A stretch of DNA of 64,000 nt from UBA6115 sp050952935 (GTDB lineage: Bacteria > Bacillota > Clostridia > Christensenellales > Aristaeellaceae): positions 124,001-188,000 of the forward strand of contig JBMNLS010000001.1 in NCBI GenBank assembly GCA_050952935.1, given 5' to 3'. Position 1 is the first letter of the stretch. Each line of letters begins with the position of its first letter. The position numbers and the translations under genes were made by a program. The notes beneath the pieces are model-generated. The model saw nothing but the letters and a program-made list of their open reading frames with translations. It made no database searches and was not told where the DNA came from. Of this stretch, positions 1-8,987 are shown one piece after another.

Positions 1-2
1 AA

Positions 3-86
3 TCGCTTATCAAAAGAATGGTTCCTCCCAAGTCAATTGAGTTGAACTTACAAGCTTTTGAAGCGGGTTATCAGATTGAGGAGTAA
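3..86 (+). CDS. 2-oxoacid:ferredoxin oxidoreductase gamma subunit, C-terminal end (partial)
   Basis: Only the last 27 codons lie in the window; the frame is open to the left edge and stops at 84-86. The tail contains MVPPKSIELN followed by QAFEAGYQ, which matches the usual C-terminus of the gamma subunit of 2-oxoglutarate or 2-oxoisovalerate ferredoxin oxidoreductases. Such enzymes decarboxylate a 2-oxoacid to an acyl-CoA and reduce ferredoxin in the cytoplasm. The gene sits directly upstream of phosphate butyryltransferase and butyrate kinase, which would use that acyl-CoA. The family call rests on a short tail and the context; the substrate cannot be read from it. Confidence 0.6.
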   Translation, partial: SLIKRMVPPKSIELNLQAFEAGYQIEE

Positions 87-132
87 TCAAACATAGGTGC
101 AAGGGAAATTTACTAAGAAGAAGGGCATATGT

Positions 133-1044
133 ATGCTAACGAAATTTGATGATATAGTCCAGCTGTTATTTGCGAAAAACAAACAAATCCTTAAAGTGGC
201 TGTTGTTGCGGCGGAAGACGAGACAATCATTGATTCACTTTTGCAAGCTCAAGATAATCACATAGCCGAACCGGTATTTATTGGCGATGTACATAGGATA
301 CGAGAAATAATTAAAACGCTTGGTCGCAATCCTTCAACATTTGATATAGTCAATAGTTCAAAAAACAATGCAAGCCAATGTGCTGTTGATTTAATCAAAG
401 ATGGTAGCGTACATGTACTTATGAAGGGATTGTTGGAAACAAGAGAGTTCCTTGGTCCGGTGGTTAAAAAAGAAAATGATTTGCGTTTGGGGGAAACAAT
501 AAGCCATTTAGCGTTTTTCGAATTGCCTAATTATCATAAATTGTTGATGACTTCAGACGGTGGCATGATCATGTATCCGAGCTTACATGATAAAAAAAAT
601 ATCATTGACAATGCTACTATGGCTTTTCACGCTATGGGTTATGAACTTCCTAAACACGCTGTTTTATGTGCCATTGAAACAGTGAATCCGAAGATGATAG
701 AAACAGTTGAAGCAGCGGAACTTCAGCAAATGAATCGCGATGGTTTGATTCAAGGCTGTATTGTTGAAGGACCAATTTCCTATGATGTTGCGATGAGTTC
801 AAAGATTGCGGAGCATAAAGGATATCAATCTCCGAATGTTGGTGACTTTGATTGTCTGATTATGCCGAATATTCAAGCCGGTAATATTTTAGGAAAGTGT
901 TTCACAGTTACCGCAAACGCTATGATGGCTGGTGTTGTTGTAGGAGCGAAAGCACCGATTGTCATGACATCGCGTGGAGCGGATGCTAAGGAAAAATTCT
1001 ATTCAATTGCGACGGCAGCACTCATTGCTGCAGGGATACAATAA
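133..1044 (+). CDS. ptb: Phosphate butyryltransferase (phosphate acyltransferase)
   Basis: Exchanges the CoA of butyryl-CoA or a related branched acyl-CoA for phosphate, giving an acyl phosphate. The 303-residue protein is of normal family length. It shows the family pattern VLMKGLLET near residue 100, then AVLCAIETVNPKM, then GCIVEGPISYD, then the C-terminal VVGAKAPIVMTSR. The ATG at 133 is chosen because a purine-rich AAGAAGGG lies 6-10 bases upstream and the protein then starts where family members do; an ATG at 97 in the same frame would add 12 unsupported residues. The stop overlaps the start of the butyrate kinase gene by one base, so the pair is translationally coupled. A phosphate acetyltransferase is the main alternative. 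Confidence 0.88.
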   Translation: MLTKFDDIVQLLFAKNKQILKVAVVAAEDETIIDSLLQAQDNHIAEPVFIGDVHRIREIIKTLGRNPSTFDIVNSSKNNASQCAVDLIKDGSVHVLMKGLLETREFLGPVVKKENDLRLGETISHLAFFELPNYHKLLMTSDGGMIMYPSLHDKKNIIDNATMAFHAMGYELPKHAVLCAIETVNPKMIETVEAAELQQMNRDGLIQGCIVEGPISYDVAMSSKIAEHKGYQSPNVGDFDCLIMPNIQAGNILGKCFTVTANAMMAGVVVGAKAPIVMTSRGADAKEKFYSIATAALIAAGIQ

Positions 1045-2126
1045 TGATCAACACTCTTGTTATTAATCCAGGCTCAACTTCAACCAAAATTGCTTGGTAT
1101 ATTGATACTTTTCAGCAGTGGCAGAAAAACATTGAGCATGATGCTGATGAGCTTAAGCAATTTCCCTCTGTGTTTTCCCAATTACAGTTCAGAATGGATG
1201 TTATTCTTGATATAATCAAGAATGAAGGCAAGTGTATCCAAGATTTAAACTGTGTTATGGCACGTGGTGGACTACTGCCTCCATTGTCATCAGGCGGATA
1301 TGAGGTTAATGAACTCATGCTGGAGGTTCTTGAAAATCGACCAATGAATCACCACGCAAGCAACCTGGGCGCACCTTTGGCATATGCCATTTCTAAAATG
1401 GTGGGGATTAAGGCGTTTATTTATGATCCGGTGACGGTTGATGAAATGATTGATCTCGTGAGGATCACAGGGCTAAAGGGCATTCTTCGTCATGGACAGG
1501 GCCATAATCTAAATATGCGGGCAGCTGCGATGAAGTATTGCAGGGACAATGACCTAGTCTATGAAGACCAAAACCTTATTGTTGCACATCTGGGGGGCGG
1601 AATTACACTTACACTGCAATCCAAAGGCCGCATCATTGATATGATAAGCGATGATGAAGGACCTTTTTCCCCGGAACGAGCTGGTTTGATACCAAATTTC
1701 AAATTGGTGAAGCTGATATGCCATGAAAGAATGACTTATGATGAGAGCATGAAAATGCTTCAACGAAAAGGGGGCCTTACCTCCTTACTGGGCGTATCAG
1801 ATATGCGTCAGGTTGAAATGATGATTAATGAAAACAATTGCGAAGCCAAACTATTTTACGATGCAATGGCTTTAGGTGTGGCAGAAGGAATTGGGCGTCT
1901 TGCAACTGTGGTTTGTGGCAAAATTGACGGAATCATTCTTACAGGAGGCATAGCGTATTCAAAGATGTTCACAGAAAAAATAATTAATAGAGTCAGCTTC
2001 ATTGCCCCTGTTACTTTAATTCCTGGTGAAAATGAAATGCAAGCGTTGGCAGAGGGTGCTTATAGAATAATGACGGGAACAGAGAAAGCAAAACATTATG
2101 CAGAACCAGCAAACAGAGTGTATTAA
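1044..2126 (+). CDS. buk: Butyrate kinase
   Basis: Transfers the phosphate of an acyl phosphate to ADP, releasing butyrate or a branched-chain acid and making ATP. The 360-residue protein begins with the ASKHA-fold nucleotide motif VINPGSTSTKIAW. It continues with MARGGLLPP, the HLGGGITL phosphate-binding loop near residue 180, and ILTGGIAYSKMF in the C-terminal half, all typical of Buk rather than acetate kinase. It directly follows ptb with an overlapping TAATG junction. With the partial oxidoreductase upstream, the three genes make a substrate-level phosphorylation route from a 2-oxoacid. Confidence 0.92.
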   Translation: MINTLVINPGSTSTKIAWYIDTFQQWQKNIEHDADELKQFPSVFSQLQFRMDVILDIIKNEGKCIQDLNCVMARGGLLPPLSSGGYEVNELMLEVLENRPMNHHASNLGAPLAYAISKMVGIKAFIYDPVTVDEMIDLVRITGLKGILRHGQGHNLNMRAAAMKYCRDNDLVYEDQNLIVAHLGGGITLTLQSKGRIIDMISDDEGPFSPERAGLIPNFKLVKLICHERMTYDESMKMLQRKGGLTSLLGVSDMRQVEMMINENNCEAKLFYDAMALGVAEGIGRLATVVCGKIDGIILTGGIAYSKMFTEKIINRVSFIAPVTLIPGENEMQALAEGAYRIMTGTEKAKHYAEPANRVY

Positions 2127-2814
2127 AACGAAAAAAAGAACAAGACTAGAGTGGAGTATGCGTATTGCGCTATATCTGCTTGGTCTATTTATTCTTGCAT
2201 TTGGAGTTTCGATTTCGGTCTTATCCGGATTAGGAGTATCACCGGTTAGTTCAATTCCATATGTGCTTAGTGAAGTGACCAAGATGGACCTGGGAAGCAT
2301 GACATTCATTGTCTTTGTTTTATATGTGCTGATTCAGATGGTAATTCTTAAGAAAGACTTCCAGTTTTTGCAACTTTTACAGATTGCATGTGCGGCTCTG
2401 TTCGGCAGATTTGTGTCATTGACCACATCACTGCTATCTGGCTGGATGCCATTGAGTTATTTTGAGAGATTAATTATGATTTTTCTTTCGACAGTTTTGA
2501 TTGCTGTGGGAATTTACTTATATCTCTTAGCAAAAATCGTGCCACAAGCAGCTGAGGGATTGGTGCAAACAATTGCTAATAGCCGAAATTGGAAGCTTTC
2601 GAATGTGAAAAATGCCTTTGACTTGTTATGTATTAGCGTTGCTGCTGTCATTTCTTTGGTTGCATTTGGCACTGTTATTGGTTTGCGAGAAGGTACTATA
2701 ATTGCTGCTGTTGGTGTTGGAAGATGCCTGAAGGTTCTTGGGAATGCTGATAATGGCAGGCTACATTGCTTTGTCTATGGCACTTTGAATAAGGATAAGG
2801 AGATTCCTATATGA
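2098..2814 (+). CDS. YczE/YitT-like integral membrane protein (DUF6198-type)
   Basis: A 238-residue hydrophobic protein with about five membrane segments, starting with one near residues 21-45. The stretch LSGLGVSPVSSIPYVLS in the first loop is characteristic of the YczE/YyaS/YitT group, whose function is largely unknown. The ATG at 2098 lies inside the end of buk, overlapping it by 29 bases. A later ATG at 2158 has its GGAG only one base away, so the earlier start is preferred. Its stop overlaps the next gene's start (ATGA). The position within an acid-handling operon suggests transport or efflux, but nothing in the sequence shows a substrate. Confidence 0.7.
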   Translation: MQNQQTECIKTKKRTRLEWSMRIALYLLGLFILAFGVSISVLSGLGVSPVSSIPYVLSEVTKMDLGSMTFIVFVLYVLIQMVILKKDFQFLQLLQIACAALFGRFVSLTTSLLSGWMPLSYFERLIMIFLSTVLIAVGIYLYLLAKIVPQAAEGLVQTIANSRNWKLSNVKNAFDLLCISVAAVISLVAFGTVIGLREGTIIAAVGVGRCLKVLGNADNGRLHCFVYGTLNKDKEIPI

Positions 2815-3797
2815 GAAGAATAGTAAGCACGGTTCCCAAAAGTCGTTTTGATAAGTACAATGTTCATTTCCCTGATGATTGGGAAATCACATATGTTGAT
2901 GTACCCTATACTCAAGAGCAGTTGATTCAAGAGTGTAAGGATTCGGATTATCTTTTTGTTGGATCGATACACTCTGTAACCGCATCTGTATTTGAAAAAT
3001 GCTCACATTTGAAGATGGTTCATGTAGAAGGTGTGGGGTATGATAAGGTGGATGTGGAAGCCGCAGCCCTTCATAATATTCCGGTATGCAATAATCGTGC
3101 TGTTAATAATGGAGCGGTGGCGGAACATGTTATAGGATTGATTTTAGCTGCATTAAGAAGAACCGTGCTGTGCAATGAGCAAATTTATACAATTGGTTAT
3201 GCTGCCTGCAAAGCTGAGCATCTTACTGTTGGTCAACACGAGTTGGCAGGAAAGACAATTGGATTTATAGGAATGGGGGCTATAGGGAAAGAAGTTGTAA
3301 AACGTTTACAAAACTGGGATTGTATCTTTGTTTACAATGATATTTACAGACTAACTGAAAAAGAAGAACAAAGCTTAAGCTTGAAATATGCGGAAAGCGA
3401 TGAGGTTTATTCTTCAAGCGATATTATCAGCTTGCATGTTCCCCTGTTAGACAGCACATATCATATGGTGGATTCAAAACGATTCAGTCAGATGAAGAAA
3501 AACGCAATATTGATTAATACTGCAAGAGGCGAAGTAATAGATCAAAAGGCGCTATGTGATGCATTGGAACGGAATCATCTGGCTGCGGCGGCTTTGGATA
3601 CCATCTATCCAGAGCCCGCTCCGGAAGATCATGTTTTGTTGAGATTATCTAAAGAAGCTAAAAAGCGACTGATTATTACGCCTCATATTGCGGGCATGAC
3701 TGATGAAGCGTTTACCCGAATGCTAACGAATGCGATCCAGAATTTTGAACGTGTGGAGAGGGGGGGGGAACCATTGAATATTGTGAACACTCCATAA
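2811..3797 (+). CDS. D-2-hydroxyacid dehydrogenase, NAD-dependent
   Basis: A 328-residue member of the D-isomer-specific 2-hydroxyacid dehydrogenases, which interconvert a 2-hydroxyacid and a 2-oxoacid with NAD(H) in the cytoplasm. The nucleotide fold carries GFIGMGAIGKEV near residue 150. The catalytic Arg is in NTARGEVID, the Glu in DTIYPEPAPEDH and the His in TPHIAGMT, so the active site is complete. The ATG overlaps the upstream stop and has AAGGAG eight bases before it. Placed between acyl-CoA-using enzymes and a TRAP importer, it may feed the 2-oxoacid to the ferredoxin oxidoreductase. The natural substrate is not evident. Confidence 0.87.
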   Translation: MRRIVSTVPKSRFDKYNVHFPDDWEITYVDVPYTQEQLIQECKDSDYLFVGSIHSVTASVFEKCSHLKMVHVEGVGYDKVDVEAAALHNIPVCNNRAVNNGAVAEHVIGLILAALRRTVLCNEQIYTIGYAACKAEHLTVGQHELAGKTIGFIGMGAIGKEVVKRLQNWDCIFVYNDIYRLTEKEEQSLSLKYAESDEVYSSSDIISLHVPLLDSTYHMVDSKRFSQMKKNAILINTARGEVIDQKALCDALERNHLAAAALDTIYPEPAPEDHVLLRLSKEAKKRLIITPHIAGMTDEAFTRMLTNAIQNFERVERGGEPLNIVNTP

Positions 3798-3898
3798 AGA
3801 TGAGGGAATTATCAATTGGAGTAAATCTGGATGAGACAAAACACAATTAACTAATCGGAAGAACAATTTGGTTTTACTATTAAAGTGGAGGGGGAAAA

Positions 3899-5935
3899 AT
3901 GAAAGCGAAGGATGCTAATTCTATGAACAGCATTTCTAGTGATGATGCGGCGAAGGCAGCGGCGGAATTATCGCAAGAAGAATTGCAGAATAAGGCTCAG
4001 GCTCTGTTGGAAGAAGTTGATACAGAAAGCCGTTTCAGAAAATACAAAGGCGGCTGGGATAAGCTGATCGTGGTTTTTTCCCTTATATGGGTAGTGTTTC
4101 AACTGTATTTTACAACAATTGGAACGATGGAAGCCATAACATTTAGAGCCTACCACGTTTTGTTTTTAATGCTTTACTGTTTTATGATATATCCTGCTTA
4201 TAAAAAGGAGAACCGGAAGCGCAAACTACCAAGCATATTTGATTTTGTTTGTATGGCTGCTGCAATCTTCGTATTTGGCTATTTAATTCTTAACTATACG
4301 AGGATATCATTATCTGGGGGATACTTGTCAAATTTTGAAATATACCTTAGTGTAGCAGCGGTTGTATTAACCTTCTTAGCAGGAAGACGCGCTGCTGGTG
4401 GATTATTTTGGTTAGCTTTGATATTCCTGGCATACAATTTCCTGGGCCGATATATTCCAGGCACGTTAGGGCATGGTGGATTTAGCCTTAAGCGTTTATC
4501 GGGACATATGTTTTGGAGTAGTCAGGGGCTATTTGGAGCCGGTGTTGGCGTTTCCGCAACATATATATTCACTTTCGTATTGTTCGGGGCTTTTCTAAGT
4601 CATAGTGGATTCTCAAACTTCATTAATGATCTTTCTTTGGGACTTGTTGGTCAGTACTCTGGCGGATCGGGCAAAGTTGCTGTGGTTGCCAATGGATTAA
4701 TGGGTATGATTAGCGGAACTGCTACTGCAATTGTGGCGATGACTGGCTCTTTGGTTATTCCAATGATGAAAAAATCCGGATATTCAAAGGAATTTTCAGC
4801 GGGGGTTGTTGCGGCAGCAGCAACAGGGGGACAGTTTTGCCCGCCTGTAATGGGAGCAGTTGCGTTTTTGATGGCAGAATTTTTAGGCGTTTCCTACGCG
4901 GTTGTTGCTCTGGCAGCCGTTATGCCGGCGGCTCTCTTTTATGGTAGCATGTTGTGTAGTGTTCATTTTCAAGCTCGCAGGTCAGGCTTAAAAGGAATTT
5001 CCAAAGAAAATTTACCTCAAGTGCGCGAAGTGTTGAAAAAGAATGGTCATTTATTGTTGCCGATCGTATCCTTGCTTGGGTTCATGTTTATGGGTTATAC
5101 TCCCCTTTTTGCCTGTGTTGTATCTATTTTTGTTACAATAGCGGCTTCTTGGATTCGAAAAGAAACACGAATGGGTCTTAATAAGATTATTGCTGCCTGT
5201 GTTGAGGGTGCCAGGAGTGCGGTAGCAACGGGAGTATGCTGTATCGTCATTGGCATAATTGTTGGAACAGTATCATTGACGGGGCTTGGGTTAAAATTTG
5301 GTTTTCTCATGTTGAAGGTCGTTGGCCCCGGAGAATTGTTAAAGGCAGGGATTATGGTTGCCATTATGAGCACGATATTGGGCATGGGAGTTCCTGGCAT
5401 TGCAGCGTTTGTGATCATTACATCGGTTGCAATTCCGGTTATGCTTGAGGTCGGTTGTGCCCCTATTCCTGCATACTTATTCTGCCTTATGTATGCTTCC
5501 CTCTCCAACATTACACCACCCGTTGCGATTTCTGCATATGTTGCATCTGGAATTGCGGATTCAAATTTCACGAAGTCAGGTTGGATTGCTGTTCGTGTAG
5601 GGTTGGCTGGTTTTTTAATACCTTTTTTCTTCTTGATGAGCCCGGAGTTGTTGATCGGTTCCGCGCCTGTTGGTACTTCAGTTTTAACCATTGTTAGAGT
5701 CATTGCTGGTGCAGCAATTGGGGTGTTCATGTTGTCAAGTGGTGCTGAAGGATGGCTTTTGTGTCGCAGCAATTGGGTTGAACGTATCTTGTGCCTCGTT
5801 GGTGCTTTGCTGTTAATTGATTCAGGTTCGCTGACTGATATCGCAGGACTTGTCTGTTTGGGAGCAGTTATAGCAATGCAGTTTTCGAGGAAACGTAACA
5901 TTGATGCTACTGGTGTAGGACATTCGGCTACTTAA
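3899..5935 (+). CDS. TRAP transporter, fused 4TM/12TM permease (TAXI type)
   Basis: A 678-residue membrane protein joining the small (DctQ-like) and large (DctM-like) TRAP permease parts, the usual form in TAXI-type systems. The first about 60 residues are polar and cytoplasmic. Four membrane segments follow to about residue 190, then the large DctM-like domain with GLMGMISGTATAIVAMTGS and AAAATGGQFCPPVMGAVAF, which are strongly conserved in this family. It drives solute uptake with a sodium or proton gradient. The start has GGAGGGGG five bases upstream. The partner binding protein is the next gene, 55 bases downstream behind a small hairpin. Confidence 0.93.
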   Translation: MKAKDANSMNSISSDDAAKAAAELSQEELQNKAQALLEEVDTESRFRKYKGGWDKLIVVFSLIWVVFQLYFTTIGTMEAITFRAYHVLFLMLYCFMIYPAYKKENRKRKLPSIFDFVCMAAAIFVFGYLILNYTRISLSGGYLSNFEIYLSVAAVVLTFLAGRRAAGGLFWLALIFLAYNFLGRYIPGTLGHGGFSLKRLSGHMFWSSQGLFGAGVGVSATYIFTFVLFGAFLSHSGFSNFINDLSLGLVGQYSGGSGKVAVVANGLMGMISGTATAIVAMTGSLVIPMMKKSGYSKEFSAGVVAAAATGGQFCPPVMGAVAFLMAEFLGVSYAVVALAAVMPAALFYGSMLCSVHFQARRSGLKGISKENLPQVREVLKKNGHLLLPIVSLLGFMFMGYTPLFACVVSIFVTIAASWIRKETRMGLNKIIAACVEGARSAVATGVCCIVIGIIVGTVSLTGLGLKFGFLMLKVVGPGELLKAGIMVAIMSTILGMGVPGIAAFVIITSVAIPVMLEVGCAPIPAYLFCLMYASLSNITPPVAISAYVASGIADSNFTKSGWIAVRVGLAGFLIPFFFLMSPELLIGSAPVGTSVLTIVRVIAGAAIGVFMLSSGAEGWLLCRSNWVERILCLVGALLLIDSGSLTDIAGLVCLGAVIAMQFSRKRNIDATGVGHSAT

Positions 5936-5954
5936 AAATATTTACTTGAAATTA

Positions 5955-5971
5955 ATCCCTAATTTAGGGAT
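5955..5971. terminator. Small inverted repeat between TRAP permease and binding protein
   Basis: Arms ATCCCTAA and TTAGGGAT are separated by a single T, just after the permease stop and before the ribosome-binding site of the binding-protein gene. There is no T-tract, so it is more likely an mRNA-stability or processing element than a true terminator. Binding proteins are often needed in excess over their permease. Confidence 0.35.
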
Positions 5972-5990
5972 AAAATAATGGAGGTGCCAT

Positions 5991-6950
5991 ATGAAAAAGT
6001 TTCTGTTACTCTTACTCGTCAGCCTAATGCTCTTTACTTGTCTGTTTGGTAACGTTGCTTTTGCAACTACCTACCTTCCTTTCCCAACGGCTTCAACATC
6101 AGGAACAGTATATGCTATATGCGCTTCATTGGCTAACATCTGGAATGAGAAAATACCCGGCGTTCAAGTTTCTGCTGAAGCTTCCAATGGTGGTGTTCAA
6201 AATCTAACCTTGATTGCAGATGGGGAAGCAAAACTCGGTGTAGCTGTGACAAGTATTCTTACGGATCAAAAGAATGGAGTCGGAGCTTTTCAAGGACGGG
6301 CATATGATGGAATGAGAGTGCTGACCGGATTGTACATGAACTATAATCAGGTCGTTGTTTCCAAAGCTTCTGGAATTAATACTATCTATGATATAGAAGG
6401 GAAAAGATTTGCGCCAGGAGCACCGGGTGGAACACCAACTGTTGAAACAGAGGTTCACTTTAAAACTGCTGGGATTAATTTCCCTGATGGATTTAAAGCA
6501 TCCTTTGTTGGCTTTACAGAAGCTGTTGATTTGATGCGCAACAAACAAATGGATGGCGCTTGGATTATGGCGGGTATTCCAACAAGTGCTGTCAGTGAGC
6601 TCTGTGCGACTGCTGATGCTAAATTAGTTCCTATCGATGAAGAGATTATTACAAAACTATCATCTGAATTCCCCTGGTATGCCAGGGCAGTAATCCCAGC
6701 GGGCACTTATGAAGGACAAGATGAAGATGTGGTTACCACTGGTGTAACAATTACAATATGTATTGATGAAAGTGTGCCAGAAGACATTGTTTATAATTTG
6801 ACAAAAACCATGTATGAAAACATTGATAACTTGAAGAAAGTTCACAATGCTTTGAAGGATCTTACTGTTGAAAAAGCTGTTCAAAACTTGGCGGGATTAC
6901 CAATTCATGATGGTGCATTGAAGTATTATAAAGAGGCGGGAGTTATCTAA
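5991..6950 (+). CDS. TAXI family TRAP transporter solute-binding protein
   Basis: Exported binding protein that hands an organic acid to the permease encoded just upstream. The 319-residue product has a clear signal peptide (MKK, then a Leu-rich core, ending near FATTY). The mature part opens with FPTASTSGTVYAICASLANI, typical of the TAXI (imp/TRAP-associated extracytoplasmic immunogenic) family, and has the later motif PGGTPTVETE. The start follows GGAGGTG. No lipobox is evident at the cleavage site, so it may be free or anchored by an uncleaved signal. TAXI proteins bind varied acids such as glutamate or 2-oxoglutarate; the ligand here is unknown. Confidence 0.92.
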   Translation: MKKFLLLLLVSLMLFTCLFGNVAFATTYLPFPTASTSGTVYAICASLANIWNEKIPGVQVSAEASNGGVQNLTLIADGEAKLGVAVTSILTDQKNGVGAFQGRAYDGMRVLTGLYMNYNQVVVSKASGINTIYDIEGKRFAPGAPGGTPTVETEVHFKTAGINFPDGFKASFVGFTEAVDLMRNKQMDGAWIMAGIPTSAVSELCATADAKLVPIDEEIITKLSSEFPWYARAVIPAGTYEGQDEDVVTTGVTITICIDESVPEDIVYNLTKTMYENIDNLKKVHNALKDLTVEKAVQNLAGLPIHDGALKYYKEAGVI

Positions 6951-6970
6951 TTTTAAACAATGAATGACAA

Positions 6971-7013
6971 ACCGGGCGGTAGAATTTATATTATATAAGT
7001 TCTACCGCCCGGT
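6971..7013. terminator. Long hairpin between TAXI binding protein and DUF362 gene
   Basis: A perfect 14-bp inverted repeat: ACCGGGCGGTAGAA at 6971-6984 and its complement at 7000-7013. It can be extended inward to about 19 pairs with one G-U. No T-run follows on either strand. It sits 20 bases after the binding-protein stop and 10 bases before the AGGAG site of the next gene, so it may act as a partial terminator or a 3' stabiliser. Confidence 0.6.
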
Positions 7014-7035
7014 AAATAAAACAGGAGAACTATAC

Positions 7036-8193
7036 ATGAAGAAGCTAGTTGTAGTTAAGCATGGTTATGAGCCGTGGAAAATGGCTTATGATGCGATCAA
7101 AAGCGTATTTGTGGATGAAGCGAAAGGGAAACGAATACTGCTAAAGCCAAATGCGGGTCGAAAAGGTGAGGCTAACACTGCATTATGTACGGGATCAGAG
7201 GTTGTGCGGGGCGTTATTCGTTTTTTTAAAGATCAGGGCGCAGGGGAAATATTGGTGGGTGATGGTGCATTATGGGGTGTAAATGTTTGGGAAGCTTTGG
7301 AAACATCAGGAATTGCTGATGTTTGTAGAGAAGAAAAGGTTACTTTAGTCAATCTTGATGAGGCAAAACCGCTGGTAAAGGAAATTCCTGATGGTAAGAT
7401 TGTTAATAGTTTGAAATTTAGCTCACTTCCCTTTGAAGTGGATATGGTTGTATCGCTTCCAGTTATCAAGACTCATATGTACGCTACAGCCACTCTGAGC
7501 ATCAAAAACATGAAAGGCTGTCTTTACAAATTAGAAAAGACGATTCTGCATCGTGTGAACAAACCAAGTCCGGATGCATCAAAGGGCCGGTGTCTGGACT
7601 GGGGTGTAGCAGACATGTGTTCGGTTTTATTGCCGGATTATGTGGTTCTTGACGGCACTCATTGCATGGAAGGATTTGGGCCGAGTGTTGGTGATCCTAT
7701 TGAGCTCAACTTGGTTGTGGCCAGCAAAGATCCAACTGCTGCTGATTACACGGCGATAGATTTGATGGGATTTGCTCCTGATTCAGTACAGCATGTTAAC
7801 CTTGTGCATGAGAGATGTAATACAGCTGGCTACAATGATAGGGTAGTTGATCCTCCGGATTATATGAAATATGGTAAAAAATTCAAGACAGCGGAGATGT
7901 CACGTTTAACTAACGAGTATCCCAATATTACTTTATGCGAAAAAGGTGCTTGCAGTGCTTGCAGTGCGACAACAATGATGTTTATAAAAGCTCATGGGAA
8001 GAAGTTTGATCCTGAATACCATTTTAAATTAGTTGCGGGAAAGGATCTGACTGAAGAAGATATGGCAGGTGAAAACACTTTTCTTGTAGGCAATTGCACA
8101 GCAAAAAATGCGAATGGAAGACCATATTGTGTAGGTTGCCCACCTATTGGATCAACGATATTAGCATTTATGAAGGGGGAAAAGTATGAATAG
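7036..8193 (+). CDS. DUF362 domain-containing protein
   Basis: A 385-residue protein with the DUF362 core: ILLKPNAGRKGEA near residue 35, DQGAGEILVGDGA near residue 70, and VVSLPVIKTHMYATATLSIK near residue 140. It lacks the tandem 4Fe-4S ferredoxin motif of some relatives. It has Cys clusters of its own near the C-terminus (CEKGACSAC and YCVGCPP), which could bind metal. The ATG at 7036 is chosen for its AGGAG ten bases upstream; the longer reading frame runs through the preceding hairpin and is not credible. It is the last gene of the AT-rich acid-metabolism block. Its biochemical role is unknown. Confidence 0.8.
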   Translation: MKKLVVVKHGYEPWKMAYDAIKSVFVDEAKGKRILLKPNAGRKGEANTALCTGSEVVRGVIRFFKDQGAGEILVGDGALWGVNVWEALETSGIADVCREEKVTLVNLDEAKPLVKEIPDGKIVNSLKFSSLPFEVDMVVSLPVIKTHMYATATLSIKNMKGCLYKLEKTILHRVNKPSPDASKGRCLDWGVADMCSVLLPDYVVLDGTHCMEGFGPSVGDPIELNLVVASKDPTAADYTAIDLMGFAPDSVQHVNLVHERCNTAGYNDRVVDPPDYMKYGKKFKTAEMSRLTNEYPNITLCEKGACSACSATTMMFIKAHGKKFDPEYHFKLVAGKDLTEEDMAGENTFLVGNCTAKNANGRPYCVGCPPIGSTILAFMKGEKYE

Positions 8194-8537
8194 ATGAATA
8201 ATGGTTAGATTGAAAGACTCAAAACATTAAGCAAGTGTCAAATCTATCCGCGTTTTCTAAATTTGCCAGACATAGGAGAATTCAGAAAGCAATGAAATGA
8301 GGACAAAACAAAGAAAGAAAATGACGGAAGGTATAGTGTCTGAGAATGTTGAATAGGTTGTGTAAGCCTGCTTGAGGTGGCTCATAGCGGCACCTGGACT
8401 CAATCCCCATACAGCACCTCAACTGGAACAGGATGTTGCCCCATGCCCTCAGAGATATAATACACACAAAGTACGCAACTTCAGCGCACCCTATCTGATA
8501 CATTATAATTGCCAATCGGAAAACACATACGGTCTCC
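8194..8537. other. Gene-free junction between AT-rich and GC-rich DNA
   Basis: No credible gene is visible in these 344 bases. Base composition changes from AT-rich on the left to GC-rich on the right. The only long frame (minus strand, about 8282-8596) runs into the exporter gene, has no ribosome-binding site and resembles no family I know. It may be the boundary of an inserted segment, with no recognisable transposase or att site. Confidence 0.5.
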
Positions 8538-8987
8538 TCACTTAGGCGATGCTTTGCCGGAAGGAAAGCGGATGTTGGCAAACACAGCAGTTGCAATGGT
8601 CAGCCCCAGCGCGATGGCGCCGATGCCCACCAGCGTTTCGGTGCCGACCACCAGCGCGCGCTCATAGTCCTCGGCCGCTACAAACATCATGGTGCGATAT
8701 AGCCCAAGGCCCGGCACGATCGGGATGATGGCGCTGATGAAAAAAAGCGTGGTTACCATGCGCTTCAGGCGCGCGGTTAACTCACACAGCAGCCCGGACA
8801 CCAGGCCGCACACGAAAAACGCCAGCGTGGAACCGCCCAACAGCAAATACAATATGTAGCCGTTCAGTCCGATCAGCGCGGTATATAACAATGTTTGACG
8901 AGGCTGCCCCAACAGCTTGCCGAAAAACATGGTGGCAAACACGCACGCAATACACTGTACGATTATCTCCATTATTTCCATCCTCAT
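8538..8987 (-). CDS. Threonine/serine exporter family protein, small subunit (ThrE C-terminal half)
   Basis: A 149-residue membrane protein with about four to five segments, corresponding to the C-terminal half of ThrE-type threonine/serine exporters (the former DUF3815 part). Recognisable stretches are LLGGSTLAFFVCGLVSGLL and ISAIIPIVPGLGLYRTMM. Its start overlaps the stop of the larger partner by four bases (ATGA), so the two halves of the exporter are translated as a coupled pair. Its role would be proton-driven efflux of threonine or serine, by family. Confidence 0.85.
   Translation of the reverse strand: MRMEIMEIIVQCIACVFATMFFGKLLGQPRQTLLYTALIGLNGYILYLLLGGSTLAFFVCGLVSGLLCELTARLKRMVTTLFFISAIIPIVPGLGLYRTMMFVAAEDYERALVVGTETLVGIGAIALGLTIATAVFANIRFPSGKASPK

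Noticed and set aside
8282..8596. A 104-codon minus-strand frame in the composition junction
   Set aside because: It overlaps the exporter gene, has no ribosome-binding site and matches no family I know.
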